From positions 1,674,001 through 1,738,000 of the forward strand of contig NZ_JAANOW010000001.1 in NCBI RefSeq assembly GCF_011758805.1: a stretch of 64,000 nt of DNA, written 5' to 3'. The notes beneath the pieces were generated by a model. That model made no database searches. It was not told the origin of the DNA and saw only the letters and a list, made by a program, of their open reading frames with translations. Of the stretch, positions 8,865 through 16,428 are shown piece by piece (within the stretch, counting starts at the first letter, position 1; each line of letters starts with the position of its first letter). Source of the DNA: Mycolicibacterium fluoranthenivorans (GTDB taxonomy: Bacteria > Actinomycetota > Actinomycetes > Mycobacteriales > Mycobacteriaceae). Made by a program: the position numbers and the translations under genes.

Positions 8865-10010
8865 ATGTCTGACGCCCTCATCGAGGCCGCGCCGGGATTG
8901 GCCAATATCGTGGTCGCCGACACCGCGATCGGCGACGTCCGTGGTGACGAGGGTTTCTACCATTACGGTCCCTACCCGGCCGTCGAACTGGCGATGACGC
9001 GCAGCTTCGAGGATGTGTGGTTCCTCTTCCTGTACGGCCGGCTGCCGTCGGCCGGCGAGTCCGCCGACTTCGCCGCGCGCACCTGCACCTTGTGCGCCAT
9101 CCCGTCCGACGTCACCGCGATGCTGCGGATGGTGGCACTCGGTGGTGCCGAGGAGCATCCGCTGGCAGGCCTGCGCACGGTGCTCTCCGCGGTGGCGACG
9201 GCCTACGACCTGCCGCCGATCTGGGATATCGACGAGGACGCCCGCCGTCAGCACACCGTGCTGCTGTCGGCGATCACGCCCACGGTGCTGGCGGCCCTGC
9301 ACCGCATCCGGCAGGGGTGGGAACCCGTGGACCCGGACCCCACGCTGCCCGTCGCGGCCCATTGGCTCTATCTGCTCACCGGACGTCGACCGGCGCCCGA
9401 ACATGCCCGCGCCGTCGAGCGGTACCTCATCGCGACGGTGGACCACGGTTTCAACGCCTCGACCTTCACTGCCAGGGTGGTGGCCTCGACGGGTGCGGAC
9501 GTCGCCTCCGCGCTCTGCGCCGCGCTGGGCTCGTTCTCCGGTCCGCTGCACGGCGGGGCCCCGGACCGGGCGCTGGATGCCCTCGATGCCATCGGGGACC
9601 CGGCGAATGCCGCCGCGTGGACCCACGCCGCCCTGGACCGAGGTGAACGGATCATGGGCTTCGGGCACGCCGTCTACCGCACCGCGGATCCGCGCGCGGA
9701 ACTGCTGAAGTCGATCGCGCTCGGGCTGGGCGGGGATCTGGTCGAGCGCGCCGTGCGGGTCGAGGACGCGGTGACCTCCGTGCTGTCGCAGCGGCGGCAG
9801 GGCCGTCCGCTACGGGCCAACGTCGAGTTCTACGCCGGGGTGGTGATGGAACTGTGCGGCATACCGCGGGCGATGTTCACCCCCACCTTCGCTGTGAGCC
9901 GGGTGGTCGGCTGGTCCGCGCACATCCTGGAACAGGCGCAGTCACGCAAGATCATCCGGCCCCGGGCCCGCTATATCGGGCCTGAACCCCACTCAGGGCT
10001 GCTCCAGTAG
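8865..10010 (+). CDS. Citrate / 2-methylcitrate synthase family protein
   Basis: 381 residues from the ATG at 8865, chosen because AGGAGG lies at 8851-8856. It has a single-domain bacterial citrate synthase fold with the catalytic His residues in GPLHGGAPDRA and GFGHAVYR. The usual Asp of NVDFY is Glu here (NVEFYAGV), a conservative change. It condenses an acyl-CoA with oxaloacetate or a similar keto acid; the true substrate is not evident. It is divergent from the HTH-fused paralogue, which may regulate it. The 3' end overlaps the convergent Mrr-like gene by 18 bp. Confidence 0.88.
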   Translation: MSDALIEAAPGLANIVVADTAIGDVRGDEGFYHYGPYPAVELAMTRSFEDVWFLFLYGRLPSAGESADFAARTCTLCAIPSDVTAMLRMVALGGAEEHPLAGLRTVLSAVATAYDLPPIWDIDEDARRQHTVLLSAITPTVLAALHRIRQGWEPVDPDPTLPVAAHWLYLLTGRRPAPEHARAVERYLIATVDHGFNASTFTARVVASTGADVASALCAALGSFSGPLHGGAPDRALDALDAIGDPANAAAWTHAALDRGERIMGFGHAVYRTADPRAELLKSIALGLGGDLVERAVRVEDAVTSVLSQRRQGRPLRANVEFYAGVVMELCGIPRAMFTPTFAVSRVVGWSAHILEQAQSRKIIRPRARYIGPEPHSGLLQ

Positions 10011-10526
10011 CCGGCGGATGGTGGACCTCAACCTGGGTAACTCCGCGCCCCCGACCAGTGTGCAGTCGTGCAGTTCGGCGAGTTTGCGTGCGGCCGGCGT
10101 GAATTCGTGATTCGTCACCACCATGGTGTGGGTGCAGTCCTGCATGGGGGCGCCGGCCACCACCTCCTGAATGGCGCCGGTGCCCACCGGGCGGGCCTGT
10201 CGTTTGCATTGGATGGCAAGGCGATTCGGTCGCTTTCCGACGATGAGGTCGACGCCCCAGTCTCCGGTCAGGGAGGTCATGATCACCGGGACACCGCACG
10301 AGCGGGCGATACGGGCGATGTGGTCCTCGAACTCGGTACCCGACATACCGGCGACCGGATCCTCGTGCTCGGACGGCGTGCGCAGCCCGCGAAGGGCACC
10401 TATCAGGAAATGCGGCGCCGCGACGGCGACGACAGCGGCGACCAGACTCCACGGCATACCCGCGCCGAGCAGGTACGCCGTCAGCCCGGCGGCCAGTCCC
10501 AGCACCACATACACCCGCACCGTCAC
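9993..10526 (-). CDS. Membrane-anchored Mrr-like restriction endonuclease fold protein
   Basis: 177 residues, GTG start at 10524-10526. Residues 1-45 form two hydrophobic helices. From about residue 60 an Mrr_cat-type nuclease domain follows: GTEFEDHIA, then GDWGVDLIV (catalytic Asp), AIQCKRQ (the Q-x-K catalytic element) and VGTGAIQEVVAG. No methylase or specificity gene lies nearby, so this is not an ordinary restriction-modification system; small Mrr-like membrane proteins are widespread in actinobacteria with unknown roles. A leaderless promoter precedes it. Confidence 0.8.
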   Translation of the reverse strand: MTVRVYVVLGLAAGLTAYLLGAGMPWSLVAAVVAVAAPHFLIGALRGLRTPSEHEDPVAGMSGTEFEDHIARIARSCGVPVIMTSLTGDWGVDLIVGKRPNRLAIQCKRQARPVGTGAIQEVVAGAPMQDCTHTMVVTNHEFTPAARKLAELHDCTLVGGAELPRLRSTIRRLLEQP

Positions 10527-10532
10527 GCCGGC

Positions 10533-10538
10533 AGCCTA
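10533..10538 (-). promoter_or_regulatory. Leaderless -10 element of the Mrr-like gene
   Basis: On the minus strand TAGGCT is followed after 6 nt by the GTG start, matching the leaderless geometry seen at lrpA, lat, sseA and lcp1. Confidence 0.5.
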
Positions 10539-10591
10539 GCGGCGGGAACCGACAACCCCGGTCGACTGGGACGGTCGACTGCCCCCATCGA

Positions 10592-13195
10592 CTAAGACGG
10601 GCCGTGCAGCTCCCGCCATACCCGCGCCGGCGTCATCGGCAGCCGGTACATCCGCGCCCCACAGGCCCGGGCGATCGCGTTGGCCAGTGCCGGCGCCACC
10701 GGGTTGTACGGCGATTCACTCATCGACTTGGCCCCGAGCGGGCCCAGCTTGTCGTAGGTGTCGGCGAAGTAGACCTCCGTCACGGGGAGGTCGGCCAGTT
10801 GCGGAATGTGGTAGTTGCGCAGGTCTTTGGTGGTCACCTGGCCCTGTCCGTCGACGCGCATCTCCTCGTAGAGCGCCGTGCCGATGGCCTGCGCCACACC
10901 GCCTTCCACCTGGCCCCGGCACTGTTCCGGATTCATCACCACGCCGGCATCGGCGGCCTGGACGGATTGCAGGATGCGCACCTCGCCGGTCTCGGTGTTC
11001 ACCGCGACGCGGAAGCCGTGCACATTGAACGCCACCGAACGCGGGGTGCCCTCGTGCCGACCGTGGCCCACCAGCGGTCGCTTCATGGAACCGGACGCGG
11101 CTTCCGATTCCAGAGCTTGACGGAGTTCGCGGCAGGCCGACTGCACCGCCAGCCCGGCGACCACGGTGCCGGCCGACCCGAACGCCCCCGTGTCGTACGC
11201 GGTGACATCGGTGTCGGACTGGAGTAGCCGGATCCGGTCGGCGGATACCCCGAGTGCCTCGGCCGCGAGTCGCACGTGCACCGTCGAGGTGCCGTTGCCG
11301 AACTCGGCGGTGCCGACCGACAAGGTGTAGATCCCGTCGGCGTCCAGCGACACCGAGGCGTCCGAGTAGTGGCCCCGCGGGGGGATCGTCGCGATCATCG
11401 CTACGGCCATCCCCTCGCCGACCCGCCACTGTGGGCCGTCCGGCGCGGTGGCCCCGTTGCCGCGGACCAGCGCGGCCCGGGTGAGGTCGAGGCATTGATC
11501 GAGACCGTAGCTGCCGAAGGTCAGATCGTCTTCGGCCACATGTGAATCGACGAACGCGTCGCCGGGCATGATCACATTTCGGCGGCGCAGGTCGAACGGA
11601 TCGATGCCCAGTTGTGCCGCCAACTCGTCGAGTGCGGATTCGACGGCGAAGATCACCTGTCCCAGGCCGTAGCCCCGGAAGGCGCCCGACGGCAGGTTGT
11701 TGGTGTAGACCGCCTGCGCGTCGACATGCTTGTTGGCGCAGCGGTATACCGCCATCGACTCACCGCAGCCGTGGAACATGACACCCGGGCTATGGTTGCC
11801 ATAGGCGCCGGCATCCATCAGCACGTCGATCGACATCGCGGTGAGGATGCCGTCGGCTCCGGCGGCCACGGTGGCGTCCACCCGGTAGGGATGCCGGCAG
11901 GGGGCGGCGATGAATTCGTCGGTGCGGCTGAACTCGTAGCGCACCGGACGCCCCAGTCGCAGCACCGCCAGCGCCACGATGTCCTCGGTCAGCATCTCCT
12001 GCTTCCCGCCGAAGCCGCCGCCCACCCGGCGGGTGAACACCCGCACCTTCGACCGATCCAGACCGAAGACGTGACACAGTTCCTCGCGCACCAAGAACGG
12101 CACCTGGGAGCTGGTACGGATGACCAGCCGGCCGTCGTCGTCGATCCAGCCGGTGCTGCCATGGGTCTCCAGGTGGCTGTGCTGGATGCGCTGGGTGAAC
12201 CAGCGCCCGCGCACCACCGCACCGCCGGCGCGCTCGGCGGCCGCGATCCCGGCGCCGATATCGCCCACCCCGCCGTGCAATTCGGAGACGATGTTGCGTT
12301 CTGGGTCGGCGATGCGGGCCGATCGGTCCTTGTCGCCGTGCACCGCCGGCGCGCCGGGCCGGCGGGCCACGTCGGGGTCGAACACCGCGGGCAGCTCGGC
12401 GTACTCGACAGCGATGGCCCGGCAGGCCTTTTCGGCGGCGGCGACGCTGTCGGCCACCACGGCCGCGACACGCTGACCGATGAAGCGGACCGTGTCGTCG
12501 AGGACCACCGTGTCGTCGGGATCATCCGTGCGGTCCTCGTGCCGGGCGGTCGAGAACGCCACGGCCGGACTGTCGGCGTGGGTGAGGATCAACGCCACCC
12601 CCGGAACCTGTTGCGCGGCTGAGGTGTCGATGGACACGATCCGGGCGTGCGCGACGGGACTGCGCAACACGGCGAGATGCAGCAGCCCCGCGGGCGCGTG
12701 ATCCATGGTGTACTGCTCGGTCCCGGTGACCACCCGGCAGCCCGCAGGAGCGCCGGGGGAGTGGTCACCGGTGTTGACCGTGCCGCTGAGCGCGTCGGTG
12801 ATCGCGCGGTATCCCGTACAGCGGCACAGGTTTCCCTTGAGGTGCTGGGGCAGGTCGGCGAGTTGCTCTTCGGTGAGGGTCGACGCCGTGGTGATCATCC
12901 CGGCCGTGCAGAAGCCGCACTGGAACCCTGCGGCGTCGACGAAGGCCCGCTGCAGAGGGTGGAGGTCCTCCGGGGTGCCCAGCCCGGCCACCGTGGTGAC
13001 CGAACGCCCGGCAGCCCGGAACGCCGGGTACACGCAGGAGTGCACCGCGGTGCCGTCGACCAGCACGGAACAGGCGCCGCAGTCGCCGGCGTCGCAACCC
13101 TTCTTCACCTCGAAGTGGCCGCGGTCGCGCAGGAAGGTCCGCAGGCACTGGCCGGGGCGGAAATCGTCCTCGGCTGCTTGACCGTTGACGATCAC
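10592..13195 (-). CDS. Xanthine-dehydrogenase-family protein, fused [2Fe-2S] and molybdopterin subunits
   Basis: 867 residues from a GTG at 13193-13195 that overlaps the TGA of the FAD-subunit gene by 4 bp. Residues about 1-75 form a plant-type [2Fe-2S] ferredoxin domain (GCDAGDCGAC), and about 75-150 the second four-helix [2Fe-2S] domain (CGFCTAGM, CRCTGY). The rest is the molybdopterin domain, with GGGFGGKQEM, AFRGYG and the C-terminal GAKSMSE whose Glu aligns with the catalytic base of xanthine dehydrogenase. It likely hydroxylates a purine such as hypoxanthine or xanthine; uricase genes 8 kb away fit this. The separate FAD subunit completes the electron chain. Substrate is inferred. Confidence 0.85.
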   Translation of the reverse strand: MIVNGQAAEDDFRPGQCLRTFLRDRGHFEVKKGCDAGDCGACSVLVDGTAVHSCVYPAFRAAGRSVTTVAGLGTPEDLHPLQRAFVDAAGFQCGFCTAGMITTASTLTEEQLADLPQHLKGNLCRCTGYRAITDALSGTVNTGDHSPGAPAGCRVVTGTEQYTMDHAPAGLLHLAVLRSPVAHARIVSIDTSAAQQVPGVALILTHADSPAVAFSTARHEDRTDDPDDTVVLDDTVRFIGQRVAAVVADSVAAAEKACRAIAVEYAELPAVFDPDVARRPGAPAVHGDKDRSARIADPERNIVSELHGGVGDIGAGIAAAERAGGAVVRGRWFTQRIQHSHLETHGSTGWIDDDGRLVIRTSSQVPFLVREELCHVFGLDRSKVRVFTRRVGGGFGGKQEMLTEDIVALAVLRLGRPVRYEFSRTDEFIAAPCRHPYRVDATVAAGADGILTAMSIDVLMDAGAYGNHSPGVMFHGCGESMAVYRCANKHVDAQAVYTNNLPSGAFRGYGLGQVIFAVESALDELAAQLGIDPFDLRRRNVIMPGDAFVDSHVAEDDLTFGSYGLDQCLDLTRAALVRGNGATAPDGPQWRVGEGMAVAMIATIPPRGHYSDASVSLDADGIYTLSVGTAEFGNGTSTVHVRLAAEALGVSADRIRLLQSDTDVTAYDTGAFGSAGTVVAGLAVQSACRELRQALESEAASGSMKRPLVGHGRHEGTPRSVAFNVHGFRVAVNTETGEVRILQSVQAADAGVVMNPEQCRGQVEGGVAQAIGTALYEEMRVDGQGQVTTKDLRNYHIPQLADLPVTEVYFADTYDKLGPLGAKSMSESPYNPVAPALANAIARACGARMYRLPMTPARVWRELHGPS

Positions 13196-13995
13196 GGCGC
13201 GAGCTCCGCGGCGACCTGCGTCGCGAGCACCAGCGTCATCGCGCGCCGCCAGTCCGGGTCGCCATGGGCATCGTCGGTCCAAGCGCCGTCGGGGATCTGT
13301 GCGTGCGCACCCCGTATCTCGCCGGGCCCGGGGACCCCGGTGAACTCGAACGTGTACGGGCGCACCGTCGCCGCGGACACCGAGAGCACGAACCTGTCGT
13401 CTGCGTCGTGGCGCCCGATGACCACCACCCCGGACCGGCCCAACGGCGACGGGGCCAGCTTGCGGAACGCGTGGCGCGCGTGCAGCGCGTGTGCGGGGAG
13501 TTGGACCGCGCGCACGATCTCGCCGGGGGCCAGTACATTCGTGGCCTCGCCGGTGACGAATTCATCGACCGGGCAGCGATACTCGGTCCCGTCGGGTCGC
13601 CAGACCGTCACCGTTCCGGACAGCGCCGAGATCATCGAGATCATCGCGCCGGCCGGGAACGACAGGCAGAGGTTGCCGCCGACGGTGGCCGTGTGCCAGA
13701 TCTTGAACGACGCCAGCAGCGCGGTGCAGCACTGGTGCAGCAGGGGAACGCCGAGTTCGGCGGACAGGCGGGACACCTCGGCGATCGTGCAGGTGGCGGC
13801 CAGCTCGACGCCGTCGTCGGTACGGGTCACCGCGGGCCAGCCGAGGCCGCCGAGGTCGACCAGTCGGGTCAGGTGGGGTTGCGGCTCGGAGAACAGCCAT
13901 GTGCCACCGGCCAACACGGCGTCGCCGTGCCGGAGCGGCCACAGCTCGGCGCGGTGCCGCGGGGAGTCGATCACCTCGACGTTGTTGAGGTCCAC
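13192..13995 (-). CDS. FAD-binding subunit of xanthine dehydrogenase-like enzyme
   Basis: 267 residues from GTG 13993-13995. FAD_binding_5 motifs are AGGTWL near residue 28 and TVGGNLC near residue 105, followed by a CO-dehydrogenase flavoprotein C-terminal domain. It takes electrons from the [2Fe-2S] centres of the next gene product, with which it overlaps by 4 bp (GTGA). The frame remains open to 14097, but that region holds the operator-like repeats, and the Val start fits the family N terminus (a PRHRAELW-type beginning). Confidence 0.82.
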   Translation of the reverse strand: MDLNNVEVIDSPRHRAELWPLRHGDAVLAGGTWLFSEPQPHLTRLVDLGGLGWPAVTRTDDGVELAATCTIAEVSRLSAELGVPLLHQCCTALLASFKIWHTATVGGNLCLSFPAGAMISMISALSGTVTVWRPDGTEYRCPVDEFVTGEATNVLAPGEIVRAVQLPAHALHARHAFRKLAPSPLGRSGVVVIGRHDADDRFVLSVSAATVRPYTFEFTGVPGPGEIRGAHAQIPDGAWTDDAHGDPDWRRAMTLVLATQVAAELAP

Positions 13996-14037
13996 CTGTT
14001 GACGGTAATCAAGCGGAGCCCGGAGCGCACCCGCAAC

Positions 14038-14094
14038 ATATGCAACCCGGGGGTTGCGCTCGAGAGAAGTTTGTGCAACTCTGAAGTTGCATAT
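14038..14094. promoter_or_regulatory. TGCAAC inverted-repeat operators in the divergent xdh / SRPBCC-ArsR region
   Basis: IR1 is GCAACCC-GG-GGGTTGC at 14042-14057. IR2 is TGCAACT-CTGA-AGTTGCA at 14074-14091. Their centres are 33 bp apart. An outer pair, ATATGCAAC (14038-14046) and GTTGCATAT (14086-14094), spans both. IR2 covers the spacer just before the plus-strand -10 box and lies upstream of the xdh genes on the other strand, an arrangement expected for an ArsR-type repressor controlling both directions. Confidence 0.6.
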
Positions 14095-14097
14095 CAT
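14092..14097 (+). promoter_or_regulatory. -10 box for the SRPBCC-arsR operon
   Basis: TATCAT lies 14 nt before the ribosome-binding site and overlaps the right arm of IR2, so repressor binding there would block the promoter. The transcript would start near 14104. Confidence 0.5.
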
Positions 14098-14121
14098 TCT
14101 GGAACCCTCTCAGGAGAAGCC

Positions 14122-14550
14122 ATGGACGCACTCGTCATCACCCGCAGCATCGATATCAGCGCCCCCATCGGGCGGGTGTGGTCGGCACTCACCGATGCCG
14201 ACCTGATCGCCCAGTGGTTCGGCGATACCTGCGAATTCGACGCCGTGCCCGGCGGCACCGGGTTCTTCGGCTGGGAACACCACGGCAAGCATCGAGTGGT
14301 GGTCGAACATATCGAGGCCCCAAGGGTTTTGGTGTACCGCTGGGCGCACAGCGCCGATGTGGAGCCCGCCCCGGGCAATTCCACGGTGGTGCGTTTCGAG
14401 CTGACCGAGATCGACGGCGGCACCCGGCTGGATCTGGTGGAGACGGGCTTCGAGGATCTGCAGGACCCCCAGTCCGCTCATGCCGACAACACCGGCGGCT
14501 GGACCGCCGAACTCGCCGAACTGGTGGAGTTCGTGCAGGCCAGGCCATGA
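14122..14550 (+). CDS. SRPBCC (AHSA1/CalC-like) domain protein
   Basis: 142 residues; ATG at 14122 with AGGAGA at 14112-14117. It has the START-like fold of the AHSA1 family: the N-terminal strand ISAPIGRVWSALTDADLIAQ, a WF-containing helix, then FGWEHHGKHRVV strands and a C-terminal helix GGWTAELAELVEF. These proteins bind small hydrophobic ligands. It is translationally coupled (ATGA) to the ArsR regulator; such pairs are a common actinobacterial unit in which the SRPBCC protein may sense or clear the inducer. The ligand is unknown. Confidence 0.85.
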   Translation: MDALVITRSIDISAPIGRVWSALTDADLIAQWFGDTCEFDAVPGGTGFFGWEHHGKHRVVVEHIEAPRVLVYRWAHSADVEPAPGNSTVVRFELTEIDGGTRLDLVETGFEDLQDPQSAHADNTGGWTAELAELVEFVQARP

Positions 14551-14867
14551 CCGCCGTCCCGGTGGTACTGGGTGTGCTGGCTGACGAAACCCGCTGGCAG
14601 ATCCTCACCGAACTGGGCGCGCAGGACCTGTCGGCCAGCGCGCTGGCAACGCGGATGCCGGTCAGCCGCCAGGCGATCGCCAAACATCTCGCGGTACTGG
14701 CCGACTCCGGGCTGGTCGAACCGGTGCGCGTCGGCCGTGAGATCCGCTATCGCGCGTTGGGCGCCAGGCTCAGTGCGCTGGCCGCCGAATTGGACCGCAT
14801 CGGGCGGCAATGGGACCGCAGGCTGGCCGCGATCAAGCGGATCGCCGAAGGAGAGGGCTGGGAGTAA
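14547..14867 (+). CDS. ArsR-family winged-helix repressor
   Basis: 106 residues. The winged helix-turn-helix covers residues 8-80: DETRWQILTELGAQDLSASA, then MPVSRQAIAKHLAVLADSGL as recognition helix and REIRYRAL as wing. It has no Cys cluster, so it is not a metal sensor of the classical SmtB type. It overlaps the SRPBCC gene by 4 bp. It is the likely ligand of the TGCAAC inverted repeats upstream, and may thus also control the divergent xanthine-dehydrogenase-like genes. Confidence 0.88.
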   Translation: MTAVPVVLGVLADETRWQILTELGAQDLSASALATRMPVSRQAIAKHLAVLADSGLVEPVRVGREIRYRALGARLSALAAELDRIGRQWDRRLAAIKRIAEGEGWE

Positions 14868-14907
14868 CGTCGATACGAGCCCGCTCAGATCAGGAAGTCA
14901 GGCTGAT

Positions 14908-15267
14908 ATGGCCGCTGACATGCATACCGATGATGCCGAGGTCCGCGCGGCGGCGCGCTTCGCCCTCGCCGTCGCGGTGGCAGGGGTGAGCTTCCTGGTC
15001 GTGGCTGCCGTGCTGGTGGGGGCGTGTCACGGTGCCACCGCCGATTCGGCAGCCTGTGGCCCGCCCCAGCGCCTCGCCTTGGCGCTCGGTGCGCCGGTGA
15101 TCCTGATGGTGGGCGGACTGCGCGCGTTCCTGCGCACCTACCAGACCTGGAAACAGCATCAGACCTGGTGGGCGTGGCAGGGTGCGGGTTGGTTCCTCAT
15201 GCTGTTGATGCTGCTGACCCTGACCATGGGGCTACCGGCGATGGCCGGGCCGGTGCTGGGATCATGA
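14908..15267 (+). CDS. Small transmembrane protein (Rv3289c-like position)
   Basis: 119 residues with three predicted membrane helices (about 18-42, 53-72 and 88-112) and a short acidic N terminus. It lies between lat and usfY as Rv3289c does in M. tuberculosis, which is annotated only as a possible transmembrane protein. Two Cys in the first loop (GACHGATADSAACG) could form a disulfide if exposed outside. Function is unknown. Confidence 0.75.
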   Translation: MAADMHTDDAEVRAAARFALAVAVAGVSFLVVAAVLVGACHGATADSAACGPPQRLALALGAPVILMVGGLRAFLRTYQTWKQHQTWWAWQGAGWFLMLLMLLTLTMGLPAMAGPVLGS

Positions 15268-15384
15268 CGCGCCGCGGCGCCGCACGTGCGCCTTCCCTCT
15301 TCGGTGCCGCGGATCTACCCTGAGAGAAGCCCGTTGTACCGTCCGCGCAGTTGTGGATGGTAGAGGGGGAGGAGGAGGGTTGCC

Positions 15385-15693
15385 ATGAAAGGCCCCAAAG
15401 ATCCTGTCGATCACACCCGTACCACCCGTCCGCACGCCGGTGAATCCATGAAAGACAACGTCATCATGCCCGCGCTGATCCTGATCGGGGTGGCGTTGGT
15501 GCTGTTCGTCGCGAGTCTCGCCGCGTTCGCGACCCAGCATTTGGACGTCGGGCTGACGATGGCCATGTTGTCGGGTGCGGGTCTGCTCATCGGTGCGCTG
15601 TGGCTCGCGCTGGAACACGGCCGAGTGCGGCGGATCGAAGAACGTTGGTATGCAGCACATCCCGAAGCGAAGCGCCAGCATCCCAACAGCTGA
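15385..15693 (+). CDS. usfY: UsfY family protein
   Basis: 102 residues; ATG at 15385 behind GGAGGAGG. It has a charged N terminus and two hydrophobic helices (about 27-50 and 56-76), ending RRIEERWYAAHPEAK. It is assigned by resemblance and by position to usfY (Rv3288c), the gene upstream of the anti-sigma factor of SigF. Here the usual usfY-rsbW adjacency is broken by about 4 kb of inserted genes, several with SigF-type promoters. I saw no clear SigF promoter directly before usfY. Function is unknown. Confidence 0.75.
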   Translation: MKGPKDPVDHTRTTRPHAGESMKDNVIMPALILIGVALVLFVASLAAFATQHLDVGLTMAMLSGAGLLIGALWLALEHGRVRRIEERWYAAHPEAKRQHPNS

Positions 15694-15707
15694 CCGGACC
15701 GGAGAAC

Positions 15708-15750
15708 ACCCAGCCCAGCAGCCCCCTCGCGGGTGACTGCTGGGCTGGGT
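15708..15750 (+). terminator. Perfect 14-bp hairpin after usfY
   Basis: Arms ACCCAGCCCAGCAG (15708-15721) and CTGCTGGGCTGGGT (15737-15750) pair without mismatch around a 15-nt loop. It lies 14 nt after the usfY stop. It has no T-run, but the stem is strong and is followed by a C/T-rich stretch. Confidence 0.75.
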
Positions 15751-15892
15751 CGTTCCCCTCGTACCAGTGGGTCAGCGGCGTTGCTCTGCCCACTGGCGTT
15801 CCTCGGCGGCGTGCGCCGCGCACAGACCCGGGTTTCCCGGCGGCGGACGGACACAAACCTTCGAGCCGTCCGGTATCCCGCGCTCGGGCGTG

Positions 15893-15918
15893 GTTTCGCC
15901 GAGCGGCCGATGGGGTAC
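15893..15918 (+). promoter_or_regulatory. SigF-type promoter
   Basis: GTTT (15893-15896), 16 nt, GGGTAC (15913-15918). This fits the mycobacterial SigF consensus GTTT-N15-17-GGGTAT with one change at the last base. It lies 36 bp before the ATG of the 75-residue membrane protein gene. Confidence 0.65.
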
Positions 15919-15954
15919 TCGGCTCTCACTGATTTCGACTGATGGAGGGCTTCC

Positions 15955-16182
15955 ATGTTCCGGGGACTAGTCGGCACGATCGTGTTGGTCTGGCTGCTGA
16001 TCGGAGTACTGGCAGCCTGGCAGCGCGACTACTTCCACACCGGCCAAACCAATTGCGCGACAGCGGGACAGATCGGGCTCACCGCGCTCGCCGGACCGCT
16101 GAACTACGCGGGCGTCAACCCCAAGGTGGTCAACTGCCGCCTGCCCGAGCCGAGCGCCATGTCGTCCGTGGCGCACGTGTGA
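15955..16182 (+). CDS. Small conserved mycobacterial membrane-anchored protein
   Basis: 75 residues; ATG at 15955 with TGGAGG at 15943-15948. One N-terminal hydrophobic helix (residues 3-21) is followed by an outward-facing domain with two Cys (NCATAGQIGLTALAGPLNYA and VVNCRLPEP), probably disulfide-linked. I do not know its function. The SigF-type promoter immediately upstream implies expression in stationary phase or stress. The small membrane gene at 16219 probably follows on the same transcript. Confidence 0.7.
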   Translation: MFRGLVGTIVLVWLLIGVLAAWQRDYFHTGQTNCATAGQIGLTALAGPLNYAGVNPKVVNCRLPEPSAMSSVAHV

Positions 16183-16218
16183 CATGGCTGAAATTGACAC
16201 TGCTGAAATGAGGTACTG

Positions 16219-16374
16219 ATGATTGTCCTGGGCGCGATCCTGCTCATTCTCGGGCTTGTCCTCAACGTCTACGTCCTGTGGGTCGTCGGTGTGATCCTCC
16301 TCGTCGTGGGCGCTGTGTTCTGGCTGCTGGGTTCGATCGGCCGCCCGGTCGCGGGCCGGCGTTCCTGGTACTAA
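16219..16374 (+). CDS. 51-residue DUF6131-like membrane protein
   Basis: The product starts MIVLGAILLILGLVLN and ends GRPVAGRRSWY. It consists of two hydrophobic helices with a short polar turn and a basic C-terminal tail. I recognise the GSIGRPVxGRR tail as that of the small DUF6131 proteins of mycobacteria. It starts 36 bp after the preceding small gene. The ribosome site is weak (GAGG at 16210-16213). Function unknown; probably part of the same SigF-driven stress transcript. Confidence 0.75.
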   Translation: MIVLGAILLILGLVLNVYVLWVVGVILLVVGAVFWLLGSIGRPVAGRRSWY

Positions 16375-16392
16375 CACGCGGGCGGCCGCCGA

Positions 16393-16418
16393 GTTTGTGA
16401 CGGTGGTGGCCCGGGTAT
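16393..16418 (+). promoter_or_regulatory. SigF-type promoter, perfect match
   Basis: GTTT (16393-16396), 16 nt, GGGTAT (16413-16418), then 10 nt to the ATG of the F420-dependent oxidoreductase gene. The predicted transcript has almost no leader. Confidence 0.8.
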
Positions 16419-16428
16419 CTGGGAAGGT

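Noticed and set aside
9993..10526. Mrr-like gene considered as part of a restriction-modification or defence island
   Set aside because: Neighbours are metabolic genes; no methylase, helicase or known defence gene is adjacent.
14122..14867. SRPBCC-ArsR pair considered as toxin-antitoxin module
   Set aside because: The SRPBCC fold is a ligand-binding domain, not a known toxin; the pair is a common regulatory unit.
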